NCBI GenBank assembly: GCA_008931825.1
Contig: QXVZ01015760.1
Coordinates: 35,347 to 99,346, forward strand
DNA: 64,000 bases
DNA from: Phallusia fumigata
Lineage: Eukaryota; Chordata; Ascidiacea; Phlebobranchia; Ascidiidae
Direction of reading: 5' to 3'
Within the stretch, counting starts at the first letter, position 1; the number at the start of each line of letters is the position of its first letter. Under the pieces are notes generated by a model. The model saw nothing but the letters and a program-made list of their open reading frames with translations, was not told where the DNA came from and searched no databases. A program made the position numbers and the translations under genes. Positions 21,301 through 35,551 of this stretch are shown here, piece after piece.

Positions 21301-24300
21301 CGTCGCCATTTTTTTAATTGCCTAGTGCGTGATCATTGTTGGAAATTAAATTAACACGCGTGTTATTTGTTTTTTACTTCCGTGACTCTATGTGGAATGC
21401 ACACTTCTAACGTTTTTATGCACAAGCTTAATGCAGTCAGCCATTTACGCGTTGTATTTAGGAGATCAAAACAGCTTTCACTCCTTCCACTGTATACAAA
21501 GTAGAACTTTTATCAAATTCTGTTTTTGACGATATAAAAATTATTTTATACGTTCAAGCTTGGTAAAAACCTAAATCGACCTGACGCATAAGGGCTTGGG
21601 TGATTAAAAGAGTGAGTCAAATTAAACCGTGTAAATGAGCGGAAATGGCGTAATGATAATGTGCTTGAAGACGTATTGCAACACATAAAGCAAAAGCCTC
21701 TGTCACGTGATAATTTGCCCCGAGAGGTGACTAAATAGGCCCAGGCTAAGTCGCTGACGTCACGGGTGCATGACAATGATGCAGTTAAACAAACAAACCT
21801 TGGTTAAGAAAGTTGATGACTTTCATAATGACGTATTCCTCCTTGTCGATGTGCAGATGCGAAAACTTTTGATATAAATACGTCATACGTTCAAGAATCT
21901 CCATTTCATAATCAGTGAACCTGTAAATGTTGAAGAACATCACTGTAAGATCATGTGGTCTGACTTTATAAGAAACACGATCTCTAATCTGGCAATTCGG
22001 CGAACGCAAATCCGTATTTTTAAAACATTACACATACACTTGCATGCCACACAAGCATTCGTATTTACAACAAAACAACCTTTCTCAAAAAAGACTCGTT
22101 AGAAGACACAAGATTCCAATGCGATTTGTGGTTTGTTTCGCAATAGGTCACAATATACTCGCTCATACGGTTGTTCATTTTACAAGACACATGAACATGT
22201 TGCTGGTTTCGATATTAACATCTTGTTGTTACTTTATTACAACGCTCACATATACTTGCGCGCGACCATCGCTCAGTCGTTTTAAAGCACAGTGCTTGTG
22301 GAGGGTGACAATGGCGTTTCCCGGAGCAGAACCTAGGTTTCTATCCATCTAAACTGCGGGCGGAAATTTCTCAATTTGCGCCTCTCCGCGTCCGTTCTCT
22401 ATTATTAGCTGGAGGCAATCCAACTCCGCCCGAACTTTGTAACCGACCGTGGTGCTCAAGGTTAGATAAACTGAAACTTAACGCAACCTTGCGCATCACC
22501 GGACGTCGATGGTCATTGTTTTGAGGTGGTTAAGTGTCGCAAGCAGCAGGAAATGGTCGGCACATGAATACTCGTGATGGTCACATGCATTTTGATAGGC
22601 GCGCAGAGCCGTATGTTTTGTAAACAAAACACAATAAGCGCGCAGTTGTCTATGCTGTTTCCGGTGCTCGCATCCCGACTTTGGCACTGCATGCTACATG
22701 GATTTAGTTATCTGGGTGCGCCAACCTTTAACCCAGGGCATTCATTAAGTGCATTGTACGCGTTTTTGAGCTGTATAGTCATGTTTAACAAGAAGCAGCG
22801 GCTTTCCACGACTAGTCGCTTGGTAGTGTTTTCACCAGCCCTTTATATTGCCTTTATAGAGCATATTTTGAAACAAAATTTATAAATAGAATTTATATTT
22901 ACATCTTAACAGTTTTGAGTATAAAAACATCTCCTTACCGCGAAAGTTCCTCGCTGTCGGGAACGTATCTCGATGTGATATCAGCCAAATCACCGAACAG
23001 CTGCTCCTCATGCACACAAAGGGCAGCCAGCAAAATAATCTCAGCCCACGTTGTGCTCAATAAAGTTGTGTGATCTGATACGACAAAATAAAACAAAGCT
23101 TAGCACAAGTACAAGGAAATACGGGTAAACACTATGACGTATATGGATAGTAAAATCTAAAAAGATGCACTAAAATATTTGCAGTATCCACACAACACAA
23201 AAAAGCTGAGAGTTTTACAAGATAAAGTACGATTTTTCACTAAACCTACATCCTTCAGACGTGAAATATTATCGTCTTCCGGTAAAACGTCAGTGCTCCA
23301 TAGCGGCAAGCGAGTTCATTGGCATAATTGGTCAGAAAACGGCAAATGTTAGGACATTTCTACAGCGGTTTGCCACAAGCGAAATTTCAAACGAGTTTTT
23401 AAGCAGGCCTTAGCAATTTGTAATGAGCTGACAATGACTAGGCGCGGGCGCATTTGAAAAATGATTAGGGACGGTGCTGGTGCCAGCAGCGAAGTGGAAA
23501 CCACGCCGGTTAAGGGGATTTACGAGTCTTCCATGATATACCGTTGATTTATGGCCTTTGTCAAGTTTGCCTGTGAGCACTGCGACTAATTACCTTAATC
23601 TGCAGCCAAATGCCGTTTCGCTATTTTAAAACTAACCAAAGCCGCATGTTACTGCATTAAAGAACGTAACGGTTAGAAAGGCTGTCAACGGTGCTCTAGC
23701 TAAGCTGCGAAAAGCAAAAATCGTGCTTTAGTTAATGTTTTTCAAGGAAATTCGCCATGGGACATGAAACGGTAGGCAAAACATACGCACTGCCACTGGT
23801 ATTGTTAGGGTCTGTGCCATGTAACACAAAGCTAGTTTTAGACGAAACAAGTAGGAATAGGGCATGTTCGGAGCACTACTGGTGCAACATGACACCGTGC
23901 TGGACCGTGTGCGGCTAAGGGAAACACTGCGAACAACCGCTGGACTTTATAAATGACCAAAACCTTTTATGGAGATGCTGTCGAAGAAGGGAAGCTTTTT
24001 GATCCAAACGATTTGTCTGTACAACATCTCATCGGCAACTTTGCATAGGAATCCAAAAAGTTGACCCTGAGAAGAAAATAAGTCACGTAAGAAAAAGATA
24101 TGTTATAGAAACTAACAACTGCAAAACTTGCACGTTTCCTTTCGGCCACTTCACTTAGAGATTACAATAAAAAGGGGTAACTACTTATAATAAAATAAAA
24201 GAATAAAAGGGTAAAAATAAAAAAGTAACTACTTCGGTCCGTAAAGAACAGAGCGGGACCTTGGTCCAAAGGTCGAAACCCGCGTTTTGTTCACAAAAAC

Positions 24301-27300
24301 TTTGTTGTTCATAAAATCGTTAACGGGTTTAAGAAAATGTTGATACATCTCAACTTGGTGTTAAAAAAAATCTGTCCAGAAGTAGTGGAAAAACAAACCT
24401 TTGAGATCGGACCCTCGCTGGGAACCTGGTCAACGTTTATCGACGACAGCGCGTCGACGTCTTCAGCCATGACAAGTTGTTCGACCAAGTTGCCGCTTGT
24501 CAACTCAGACGCGGGTTCTGGAGATCGATTTCTGAATCAAACAATTGCACATTAGCTTTGCATATTGTTAGGCCACTATGATGCTAAGTCCGTGTATTCG
24601 AGGAAACACGCCAGACATAACTTGCACGGAAGGTTTGACCCTTTAACTTGTGCATTTGAATACTACCAGGGTCATTGAATATGATCGTGCTGCCTGCATT
24701 CCCCGTTGTGTGTATGTTTACGCTGTACAATATATCGTATAACCAGGCTCGTGGAATCGACATAATGGCCTGTGGAGAACGCTCCCATTTCGTAACGTTA
24801 GCATCCATTCATAAATACTGGACGTTCCCACGATATGCAACACTAGGCGTATATGGGGTATCGGCCGTAGGTCCGGATGCTTTATGCGAGAGGACCATCA
24901 CGCATCTCATGTCAGGCGGTAACGACGAGCAGGAAGGACGTTTCGACTTCCCTTTATCAAGTCGTAAGCAACACAGCTAAATTATTGCTGGGGGTTGTGC
25001 ACTTTTTCGAAAGCCATAAAGTATTGCCTGGAAAACGTACGGGTATCCTCTCGTACGCGCCTGCCTTCGTAAGTTTTGTAAATATACGCAACAAACTGTT
25101 GACATGCAAGCTCGCTGATGGTTGGTTGGGCTATAGTGAGATAGCGTCATGCCGTATAACTATTTTAATTGGTCAAATGAAAAAATGCCTGCACAAAGCC
25201 GCCTTGCATGTTAAAATTTTAACTCTGGGGCTGGATTGCTGGATATGCAGTTATTATACAAACCAAAACGTATGGCGTGTTTACGAGTTAGCCACGGCAA
25301 ACCTGTTTACTTACTTGGTCATTTGGTTTTGTTGCATTGTATATTGGCTTATGTGTGGAGGTAGATGGTATCCTGTCATTCCTGTGTAGTACGGATTGTC
25401 CCTGTATGAAAAAAGGCTTTGGTTAATAAGTACAACGTCAAATAAATCTGGGTCTAACTGTCCACCCGATCTGTCACGATTTTTCTGACAAGGGCAAGTG
25501 TTCGCAATTACGAAAGGATAGTTGTGACATGAATATTTATAAAATTGCCTAATAGCACGCTTTGCAGTAAATGCACAATGTACCACAATTAATATCGGCC
25601 ATATTAAGTAGTTTAGGACATAATATTTTGTTTTTTTGCGCAGAACAAATGGTTTGAACTATTCATTTAATAATATAGCAGCGCGTACCTTAATTGAGCG
25701 CCAGCGATGGAAGGCACGAATTGTGANAGAATAGTTGTGACATGAATATTTATAAAATTGCCTAAAAGCACGCTTTGCAGTAAATGCACAATGTACCACA
25801 ATTAATATCGGCCATATTAAATAGTTTAGGACATAATATTTTGTTTTTTTGCGTAGAACAAATGGTTAGAACTATTCCATTAATAATATAGCAGCGCGTA
25901 CCTTAACTGAGCGCCAGCGATGGAAGGCACGAATTGTGATTGAGCGTTAGCACCGACCAACAGGTTGCGTGCTGTCATGGGAATGCCTGAAGAAACGTTT
26001 GGCCCGCGAAAGCCGTTCAGCAATGGCGACGACGCCGTACTGGAGTTGATCGAGTTCGCGGCGTTTTGATTTACCGCCCCCGGGGGAAGATACGGCAAAA
26101 AGCTGGGATGACTTCCGTGTGTTAAGGACGGGAAGGGATTGCCCGAGTGATCCATGTTCATTGACATCTGTTGTTGCTGTTGATGCTGTTGCTGTTTTTC
26201 CTCTTCCTCAAAGTCCTTGCCAGAGAGGATTCTCTCGATTTCCTCGTCCGAAATCTGTACATGAACATGGATTGGAATCAAAATGGCGTGCCTAGTGTGG
26301 ACCGCTGGACGTGTAGGCAAAACAGGCCATTGCGCAGATAAGCCAGGGAAACAGCGATTGTAAAGTCGTATCACACTGAAATTTTCAAACCAGCGGTGCA
26401 AAGTTGGAAGCCATACGTGGGAGGCCTACATGACAAACTCGCCTGCATTGGTAGTAAATACGTTCACAAAGAAAAAGTGCGTAAAAAACGAAGCTGAAAA
26501 CGTTAGAACAACATCTGTCTACGTAGGCGCTCCAGGTTCCACGCATCCCGTATGCTAACAGTCATGCGCTGGCATCCGCTCAGAAGCGTTGCTTATGGTA
26601 GTGACTTGGTGAAATTTGATCGGGCCGGCGGTCGTGGGGTGACCGTACGGGAGAAACGCAGCACAGTTGACGCAACTTAAATCGGGTTACGATTGTTACG
26701 CAAGCGACCTGTCATCGCACGCTCGTAGCCCGCGCATCCTGCTCTGGGCATTGTTAGTGGCCTTGGAAAGAAAAAGCAAGAACGGGGATGTGAGAAGTTG
26801 CCGAAAACCCGGTGATGGGCAGAAACTGTGTCTCGAAAGCGAGTTGCATCTTATACGAGACGTGGCATTGCAACACATCGTAGTAAAATTTTCCGGATAC
26901 TGTCATGTCACTTACGCCTATGCGGCAAAATTGTAGCACAATAACAAGGAAAAATTAGTAAAATTATCGCACTTGAGGAAACGCACTATCCGCTTCTTTT
27001 TCACACAGCTGGTAACAGCGCCTTGACGGGGAGCAGGATTTCCACAAGCCCTTTTTTGCATATTGTCCGATGACTAATACTCCAACAATGAAGTTGCTAC
27101 TAAGATACAACTTACTTGTACTGGTCCAATGCTCTTGTTGCGTCCACCTGGCATTCCGTCCTCTCGAATCGCTACAAAGACAATGTACAAAAGTTTTAAG
27201 GTCGGTTTCGATCTCGCAAAGGTCATACATGGTATTGTGGAAGATCGAAGAAACAAAAGATGTGCTTAAACTTTACCTAGCACAACGGTTCGGTATGTTT

Positions 27301-30300
27301 ATGTAGAAGCATGGACGCGAATACGGTGTCAGGCTACAGCAAGGGCACGCAAAGGGTCACGTTAAACGGCGAGCTTTAAATAACACGATGACGCCTTAAG
27401 GGCACACTGGCCTTTGTCGCGTGAATGATCAAGTGTTTCGTCATGGGCGTTTTGAAAGGTCGAACCCACGGTCGCTTTTTCAATAAGCGATAACAAAATG
27501 TCGCCATTTACACAGGCAAATGACCAATTATGCTGCGTCACATGGAAGGGCATCTCACCTTTGCGATTCATCCCCATTTGAAGGCACTTGAGCAGGCGAC
27601 AAAACTGGCAGCGGTTGCGTTGTTTTCGCGACATCACGCAGTTTTTGCTGCGCGTACAGCGGTACACGCGCTTGTTGCAGATGCTGCGCTTGAAGAAGCC
27701 TTTGCATCCTTCGCACGAAATGATGCCGTAATGCAATCCGGTTGCCTTGTCGCCACAGATCAGACAACTCTTCACCTCCTTGCCATCTTCTGCAAAACAA
27801 AAATTGAAACTCAGAACTAACATATTTTCATGATCGTATGACTTTTCATGACCATGAACGTATGAAATCCCCAAAAAGAGAAATCCTGTAAATTAATGGG
27901 TTAATATACTTAAAAGTATGTCTTGTATTTTATTAGAATTGACTTGGATTTGTGATGTAAACAAAAATTCCCAAAAGAGAAAACCTGTATACTAATGCGT
28001 TAATGAACATAACGTTTGTCTGTGTATTTTATTTAATTCGATTGGTTTTGTCATAATGTTTGCATAAATACTGATGTAGAAAATTTTCGTCGCAGCACGG
28101 CGGATTCTATAGTTTAAATTTGCGACATTGAGTAATTCCGATCGAAAAGAGTGTACCAAGGTTTCTTATCATGTGCAAGTCATGTCGTGTGCTCGCCCTC
28201 GCCTGATACCCTTAGTTTCCGCATGCACGTTTGGACTGAAAATACACGGACGCCGTTGGTTAACGGGCTTTCCCGCAACTTTGGTACGTGGCGAACAGCA
28301 AGCATCAGTAAACCCGGCGGTTAGTCACGAAATAATCCCAGGACCACTTCCTTGGAGTGGGCGGAGTAATATCAAAAGGTGGAAGGAACAAACATTTCGC
28401 CTTATGGACCTCGGCCAATCACAACTGCGCTCTGGTCTTGGGAATTTTCCTTCTTTCACGAATTGCAGGTGAAGGTTGACGGATGCTCCGCCTGTTGAGC
28501 GCAAAGTTTGGAAGCGCATTTTTTATGCCGGCGGCGTTCTAAGAAATATATCCGCACACCCCATTGGTTGAATAAATGTCATATGCCCCACGTTTGCCTC
28601 AACCTGACCTTTACTCGCGTAATATGCAAATTCTAGCCCGTCGATGTGCGAGAGCAAAGTCATGTGGGAAAAACTGGGGTGCAGGGACGTCACTGCCGGC
28701 CGAAGTCTGACCCTTGCGCCCATGAAACTCAGGCACGAAGATTTGCAGCGCGACGCGTCAATGATGTTGGCATCGGTCCACGACATGTGCGTCAACATAG
28801 GCGAGTGAATGCCAGCACTTACTCAGAAGCACTCAAGCAACATTAACGGGCTACAACTTACAAAGTAAAGATTTCGACGCATTTTGTCGACGCTCCGGAC
28901 GAACGGGCGTGTTTGTTAACGAGCATGTGCAGCGCAAAATGCGGGTCGTGTTAGGTTCAACATTGTTGGTATCTGTCTTTAATGGTCGATAATACGGTTG
29001 ATTTAGAAATCTCGCGCTGTTAACAGTCGGGCGTACATAAAGTACAGAATATTACTGTTTGTTACTAATTTTCTAAAAGTAACAACGAAATAAAATAGGG
29101 GACATATAAAGTACAGGATATTACTGTTTGATAATACTTTTCCAAAATTGACAATAAAATAAATAAAATGTTCTACTCCAGAAAACACACCGTCCTTTAC
29201 TGACAATCGAAAACTCGTCCTAAGCATCGCACCAAGCACAGGTTGAATTGTTATCCAAAGCAAGGCGACGTAATTGTTGCCCTTTGTCTATAGATGACTT
29301 GTGTGATTGACAAACAATATGAGGTGATTATGGCCGCAATTAGTTGCACAATGATCTGATTTTCCTAGTTTGGTTATAGGTGTTTTTTTGACTGAGGGCA
29401 GGATGTGGATGTGGACTGGGTGGTAGATGCAGTTAAACGTTTTTCACAGCCCAATCAACACGGAGATTCCCCCTTGCCTACGTGCACTCACCACCTTTAT
29501 CGACTGAGTTCAAAACGGTCCGCGCGTTTTGTGCAAAACACAACAGCAACCGGTGAACAAACAACCGACGACCGATATGTGGGCGTTCACGTGATCACGC
29601 GGCGGAAGTGACGTTCGCGTCCCGTGTGACGTTGTCGGACTTGCCCAACGCCAACACGAACCTGACACATTACGCACTCCACTGGTGCAGGACCAAAATT
29701 GTGAAATATTAGGTCTCGTGACCGTATGGCCCGACAACGCCTAACAAGGAATAGACTTTCTTTAAACATGGAACGAATCAGCCGACGGCATTGGCTTATG
29801 TTCACGTCAAGGTATGAATAACCAACGGGGCCAAAAACCACGGACAGCACTGCCTGGGAGCATGACAGTTTTCCTTTTTAGCGCAACGGGCAGAACCCAG
29901 AGGGGCGTTAAAAGTCACTGAGCACTACCCGTGACCTGCTCTGAAATACCCATGCAAATCGTTTCTAATACTAGATGAGGACATGTTTACAATAGCACCA
30001 CTGTGAAATGCAACGGACGCGTTTTTGTAGAAACGACGTCCGGTGGTCACGATCCGTTTTCATCGAAATCCATAATGTCAGGAAACCTTTCTCTGTAACA
30101 TATACCGACCACGACACGATCACTTCTCCATGTACCCCTGGTATTACGCGCACACGAAAATACGCCATTCACAACTTCAATACCAGTTTGGCGCAATGCC
30201 TTAAACTCCGGCAATATTCGAACCTACCTTTACGTTCCGAGTCGTAAATCTGATTCGGCGGGGATTTCGGGGACATGCCATCGTTCGAACTTGGTACGAA

Positions 30301-30531
30301 CACATACGGTGAGCCGTAGTTGTTCAAGTTGCTCAGATTAGGCATACCAAGGCCGCCTCGCATAAGGTGCGGAAGGCCAGGAGTGCTTTGCAAATTAGGA
30401 ATGCTCATTGCAATATCGGGCATCGAGTCTTGATTCTTCATAATCTTGTCGAGAAAAGAGCGTTGTGGCTGCGACATTAGCGACAGACCGCTGATGCCCT
30501 CCATTCTGTGCCGACTTAAGTCTAAACTCAT
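18381..30531 (-). CDS. NR6A1: Germ cell nuclear factor-type orphan nuclear receptor, 675 aa
   Basis: Ten exons (30531-30228, 27789-27559, 27171-27116, 26254-25902, 24531-24399, 24066-23964, 23074-22939, 21920-21799, 19112-18868, 18725-18381) join in phase. Exon 2 encodes a two-zinc-finger DNA-binding domain ([16 protein letters not shown]-box [25 protein letters not shown]). Exon 3 carries the GCNF-specific extension [20 protein letters not shown] Gln-rich hinge (about residues 197-315) precedes the ligand-binding-like domain (about 360-570), with [32 protein letters not shown] and [15 protein letters not shown] closely matching the NR6A family. GCNF is a ligand-independent repressor binding TCAAGGTCA or DR0 sites. 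No canonical AF-2 helix is seen. The protein ends with a Ser/Pro-rich tail of about 105 residues after LFKAILHTCK, longer than the vertebrate tail. The start is the first Met of exon 1. Confidence 0.93.
25514..25939. repeat. Haplotype overlap at a single-N join (two copies)
   Basis: About 25,514-25,726 and 25,728-25,939 are nearly identical and separated by one N at 25,727. Both end ...GCACGAATTGTGA. The first copy carries the 3' end and donor of the fourth NR6A1 exon, cut off at the N; in it CAG is replaced by the synonymous CAA. This pattern fits two allelic contig ends that were abutted, not a biological tandem repeat. Confidence 0.85.
27868..28063. repeat. Imperfect tandem duplication, unit about 98 bp
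   Basis: Two diverged units start with CCCCAAAAAGAGAAATCCTG and TCCCAAAAGAGAAAACCTGT and continue with similar TTAATG...GTATTTTATT segments. They lie in the first intron of NR6A1, close upstream of the DNA-binding-domain exon. No function is evident. Confidence 0.55.
29034..29165. repeat. Imperfect tandem duplication, unit about 68 bp
   Basis: The motif TAAAGTACAGRATATTACTG recurs 68 bp apart, followed in both units by A/T-rich sequence ending in AATAAAAT-like runs. It lies in NR6A1 intron 1. Confidence 0.6.
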
Positions 30532-31677
30532 TCTATGTGCAGCAAAGCACTCGACTTTCTATTATCAATGGCAGGCACTTCGCTACTGTGTAAATTCACT
30601 ACAAACCTGTTGAAACGAAAGAGAGTTTAAATACAAAGCTTTGCGGCCACTGAAATGATCTTTAAACACAACAGTTTTTTTGCGATTTGCAGTCGCCTTT
30701 TGCAAGAGCATAACCAAAACAAACCATAAAACACTAATTCAAATATATCAAAGTGCGTGTACTTTCTGTAGATCTAATCAGCAAGTGAATCATATACATG
30801 TACTGCGCTAACATTTCGATGCACTTCTACTAAGGCTGATAAGCAAAGAGCGCCCAGGCCACATTAAGCGTCTCTCGATCAACTGACCGCAGGCTCGGGC
30901 AGTTGCACTGACCCGCATGCAGGGCGGCCCGCGCTAATTGTTTGTCATTAACAGAACTCGCGCGCGTCACCCCAGCGTAAGAAGTCGTGACAGCGACGTT
31001 TTGTTTAATCGTTGTAAACGAACTGCGCGCGGCGCACGGCCCCTCACCAACGACTCACGTCTGCGCTTCCTGTGCAGAATTACTAATACGCAACGATAAC
31101 GTTGTGACAGTGACTCGCCTTCACCCGTGCACTGCACTCCTAGCTTTGAATACCAAGCTACACTCAATTCCAAAGACCGAATACCTTTTTTCCACGCTTC
31201 ATTCTGATTCAGCTTCATTGCCGCCGGGCAAGGGCGGTCTATTGTTCGGGCAAATTCCCGAACCAGGCAGCCCCCCACGCTAATCGCTCTGCAAGCCTGA
31301 TGTTGTCCAATGTCTCTGCCTGACACCGGCGCCGATAAATCGCTTCCCACCTGTCCCTATGTAGGAGTCAGGGCAAATGCATGCAAGTCGGTTGAAGCGA
31401 GATGCATTTGTGGGCTGAAAACAAGAGGCGCACGCTTGATCAGTGCGTGTAGCAGGGCCATAAGCTGGGCGGAAGCTGTTTGTCACCTCCACGCACAGCC
31501 TGCGTCTCCCGTTTTGTTTCTTTCTTGTTGCGTTTCGCTCTGCAGTGACCTGCAGTCGGCTTTGTGAAGCCCATCTGCCCGACACTGAACCAGCATATGC
31601 TGGCGAAGACTAGGTGTTTCACTCTTGTGACTTCTCACGATCTAAAGGATCGGGCCGTTCGCGGAACTGCGCCTTCG

Positions 31678-31862
31678 GTCGAAAAGGTTGTCTGATATAC
31701 ATAGAGCAACTTCGTATAACTTGTTTTGCAAACAAGCCACGAACGTCTAGTTGGAATCCGAATTCAGCGTTATATTACCCACCACTACGGCCGAAAAGGT
31801 GGTCTAATATACATAAAACAACTCCATATGACTTGTATAGCAAATACGCAACGAATGTCATA
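31678..31862. repeat. Imperfect direct repeat, period about 113 bp
   Basis: The segment starting GTCGAAAAGGTTGTCTGATA at 31,678 recurs as GCCGAAAAGGTGGTCTAATA at 31,791. The similarity continues for about 70 bp to AACGAATGTC. No coding or mobile-element signature is seen. Confidence 0.6.
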
Positions 31863-34570
31863 GTTTTAGTCAGTACCGGAGTTTGCAAAGAGCGTAAGGG
31901 AGTATTTTAACTTCACCGAGGGCAATTACAAAGCGCACAATAGAACGCCAATGTCTGATAGTTGCACGCGAACCACCTTTCTTTGAATGATCGCACACAC
32001 AATGCCTGATGGCATCTCTCAATTAAAATAAACTGGTAATTAATGAGCGGCTTTCGTCCGCACAATACGATTCGCGCGAGAATCCTGACGCTTGCAGCAA
32101 TTTTTTACCCTAAGGGTTTAGTTTCGATTTTTACGACTTGACATTAAACGACGCCCGGATCAATAAAACAGTTTTACCATTATTTAAAACACACGCGCAG
32201 ATCGAGTATAACAAAGCGAAAGTCATCTAAAAAACGACAGACTAGCGCCACCTGACGGATTCATTGCATTGCTTGCAATCCATTTTGGTGCGTCTGCAAT
32301 TTCGAGCCAAACACATTTACTGCTGTTGCAAAACTATTACTGAACGCCAATGCGACTGACTTACAAAACCACCCTTGAACCACAACAAAAAATCAATTTT
32401 AACGTCGTTTTTCGATTGTGATATTGTCCATGACTCTAAAGACTCAATCCCGACACTGCGGGTAGAAACGTTTTTAACTATACAGCAAAGTTTCGTCTTG
32501 ACTGAGAATGCACGCGTGCCTGGACCATACGCCTGGGCCTTAATCTTGCTGAATGCTGACAGGGCGTTGAATAAAGGAATTACATCAACGTGAAAGATGA
32601 TGCTGCGCCTGTCCGGAAACGAAATAAGGCCGCGCAGTTCGTCGCAACAGAGGAAAAAACGACTGATGATTCATGATCCAAGGGAGCAGCGCCTTATCCA
32701 ACCAGTCACAGAACATACATTGTCCCCAAGCCATAACGCGTATCATTTAATAGTAGGTGCAATGGCATTTGCAGCAACAGAAGCGATCTGAATCACAAAC
32801 CCCTTAAATAACCCACAATCCAGCTAATGGGCAAATATAGGACAAAGCGGTTAACGCGAACAACAGAACCAAGTCATTTAATATCATTGTAGCAGGACAT
32901 CTGTCAAAATACCATATTTCCTGCATTTCCCGGCTTGCCTCGAACTATAGGCTTTGTCTTGCATTTTCTACATACACTGACACATCAATAGCACTGTAAT
33001 CGAGCTTTCGTCGAACTCAAATTTACTGGATCTGCCTCCAATACTAAAATCTTTTAGGCATTTTCTCCATTAACCTTCAACGGCATCAGAGAGCACATTA
33101 CCAGCCGAGATAGTGCTGGTTTTAGGTGGGCCTGTGGTCGATAAAAACCCGAAGAATTGGGTTAAGTCGTAACCGTGAACATCGCAGGACATGCATCGCC
33201 ACTCATAACTGACGGGCAAAGTGCCCTCGATAAACGCGCATAGACGTTGATAGGCGTTGAATTCCAAATTTCGCGCATGACAAGCGCACACAAAACACAA
33301 ATTGTGCATGCTTGGAGATTAAGGTCAGGTTTGCAAAGCGACGCAACGTCAAAGACGTCTGAGTCCCAATGTCCAAAAACGACCCGTACAGCACATACTT
33401 TTAACATCGGCAATCACATTTATCCCATGTATCGGAATTAAGTTTTGCTTTAAAAAGTGAACGACATGTATTCGTGCACTAGCGTCGAAACATGTTTAAA
33501 GTAGGACCATAAAGCCTATATAGTTACGGCGCACCAACATGCACGTATAACGCACACTCGGCAACAACATCAACATTGGGTAAATACAAGGCTGGCGGAA
33601 ATACGTCGCTTCCATCCGTTGCGACGGAAGATATTCTTCAGCTACTTCACTGAGAACCACCCGCCCCTTACTATAAAATGCAAGTTAACAAATCTAATGT
33701 CATCGTGTAGAAACAAGAACGTTGTTTGTTATTTCGTGTTGATGACTCACCGACAATTAGCTTCCTATACCCAAACGCAACGGGTTAGAGGCAGTTTAAA
33801 ACAAGTTTGATGCTATTGCTCTTGTCGAACTCACAATGACGCCTTGCTACAATTTCACATCGTTGGTGCTAAATTGAGCTTGGAGGTGTGTGGGAAGATA
33901 ACGCATCCGCTGACTGTAGGCTTGCGGTAATGTGTTTTGAAATTAACATGCAAATATAACGTTGAGCAATCTGACATGTCGATGTCCGTTATGATTTTCG
34001 TGAAATTGTAAATTTTGGTGGCAAAGAAGCTCAACGCGGATTTATCACTGTACCGTCTTTCAATTTTCGGAAAATTTTGTCAAATAAGCCTCTGTGGAAG
34101 ATGATATATTGGACGCTGTGTTTTGAGTAAAGGTGGAACAACATGTCAGAGTCATCGATTCCAATCACCAATGCGCCTTAGTGAGTTATATGGATAAATC
34201 AGCTCGCAAAAATGTTGATATTAATAGGCAACGTGGGCAAAAGGCCAGTACTGCTTATTTAAACGGACTCATCTGTCATGCAATCTGCAACCATAAAACC
34301 GAAAAAAGCCGTTGCAGAAGACGGGAGAACCCCAAACCGTCAACGAAAGTGCTCAGCATAGCGAGATGCCGGGATCTGCAGCGGGGTTTGCTTACGGTAT
34401 TTGTCGAACCGAGATGACCGGCGCCTGATACGTCACTTTGCATGACACGAAGCGTCAACGATGACAGATGCCTGTCACACATATTCGTCCCTGCAACGTG
34501 GCATCATCACTCGTGGTGAGGAGCGTGAGTCACTTTGATTTGTGGTGTAAGCAATCGTCGGTCGTAGTTT

Positions 34571-35551
34571 GCCGCAAGTTACGCAACTACCGAAGAAATA
34601 ATGCACAGCGGACGGCAAACGTAGTGTTACGTATGTACACAATGTACAAATTTAAAATCTAAATGATACGAAGCACAAAGTATTCGGATCTAAAAGTGCG
34701 TCTTTATCGAATATTTGGATTCGAAAGCATTTGTGCTGAATGGCGAAAAGCGACGAAAACGTTTTCAACATAGCGTAATGTTTTATCAAAAGCGACATTT
34801 TCCATTAACAATCTGGCTTTTTTCTCGAATTCGTTGGTATCTAGTGAGGCATTAAATGTTTTAGAAATACCTGGTAACAAAAAGTGACAACCGCAGGACA
34901 TCTACGTGTTTATTTTTCAAACAGAGCTTGTACACTGAACTTTGCGTTGTATGCGTTTTTTATCCTGTCGATGCAAAGCAACAGTTACATAAAAACGTCG
35001 GCCATTTTTAGGTAAATCAAACAAACGGCTTCGCTGTAAAACAGAAACGTGCTCAATAAGCGCANGCCGCAAGTTACGCAACTACCCAAGAAATAATGCA
35101 CAGGGGACGGCAAACGTAGTGTTACGTATGTACACAATGTACAAATTTAAAATCTGAATGATACGAAGCACAAAGTATTCGGATCTAAAAGTGCGTCTTT
35201 ATCGAATATTTGGATTCGAAAGCATTTGTGCTGAATGGCGAAAAGCGACAAAAACGTTTTCAACATAGCGTAATGTTTTATCAAAAGCGACATTTTCCAT
35301 TAACAATCTGGCTTTTTTTCTCGAATTCGTTGGTATCTAGTGAGGCATTAAATGTTTTAGAAATACTCGGTAACAAAAAGTGACAACCCCAGGACATGTT
35401 TTTTTTTTAAACAGAGATTGTACACTGAACTTTGCGTTGTATGCGTTTTTTATCCTGTCGATACAAAGCAACAGTTACACAACGTTGGCCATTTTTAGGT
35501 AAATCAAACAAACGGCTTTGCTGTAAAACAGAAACGTGCTCAATAAGCGCA
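34571..35551. repeat. Haplotype overlap at a single-N join (two copies)
   Basis: 34,571-35,064 and 35,066-35,551 are near-identical with a few substitutions and small indels, flanking one N at 35,065. Both begin GCCGCAAGTTACGCAACTAC and end GTGCTCAATAAGCGCA. The exact coincidence of both copy ends with the N marks an assembly join of two alleles. Confidence 0.88.

Noticed and set aside
24675-25389. Plus-strand open frames of 101 and 170 codons opposite NR6A1
   Set aside because: They fall in an NR6A1 intron, lack coding composition, and no spliced extension could be found.
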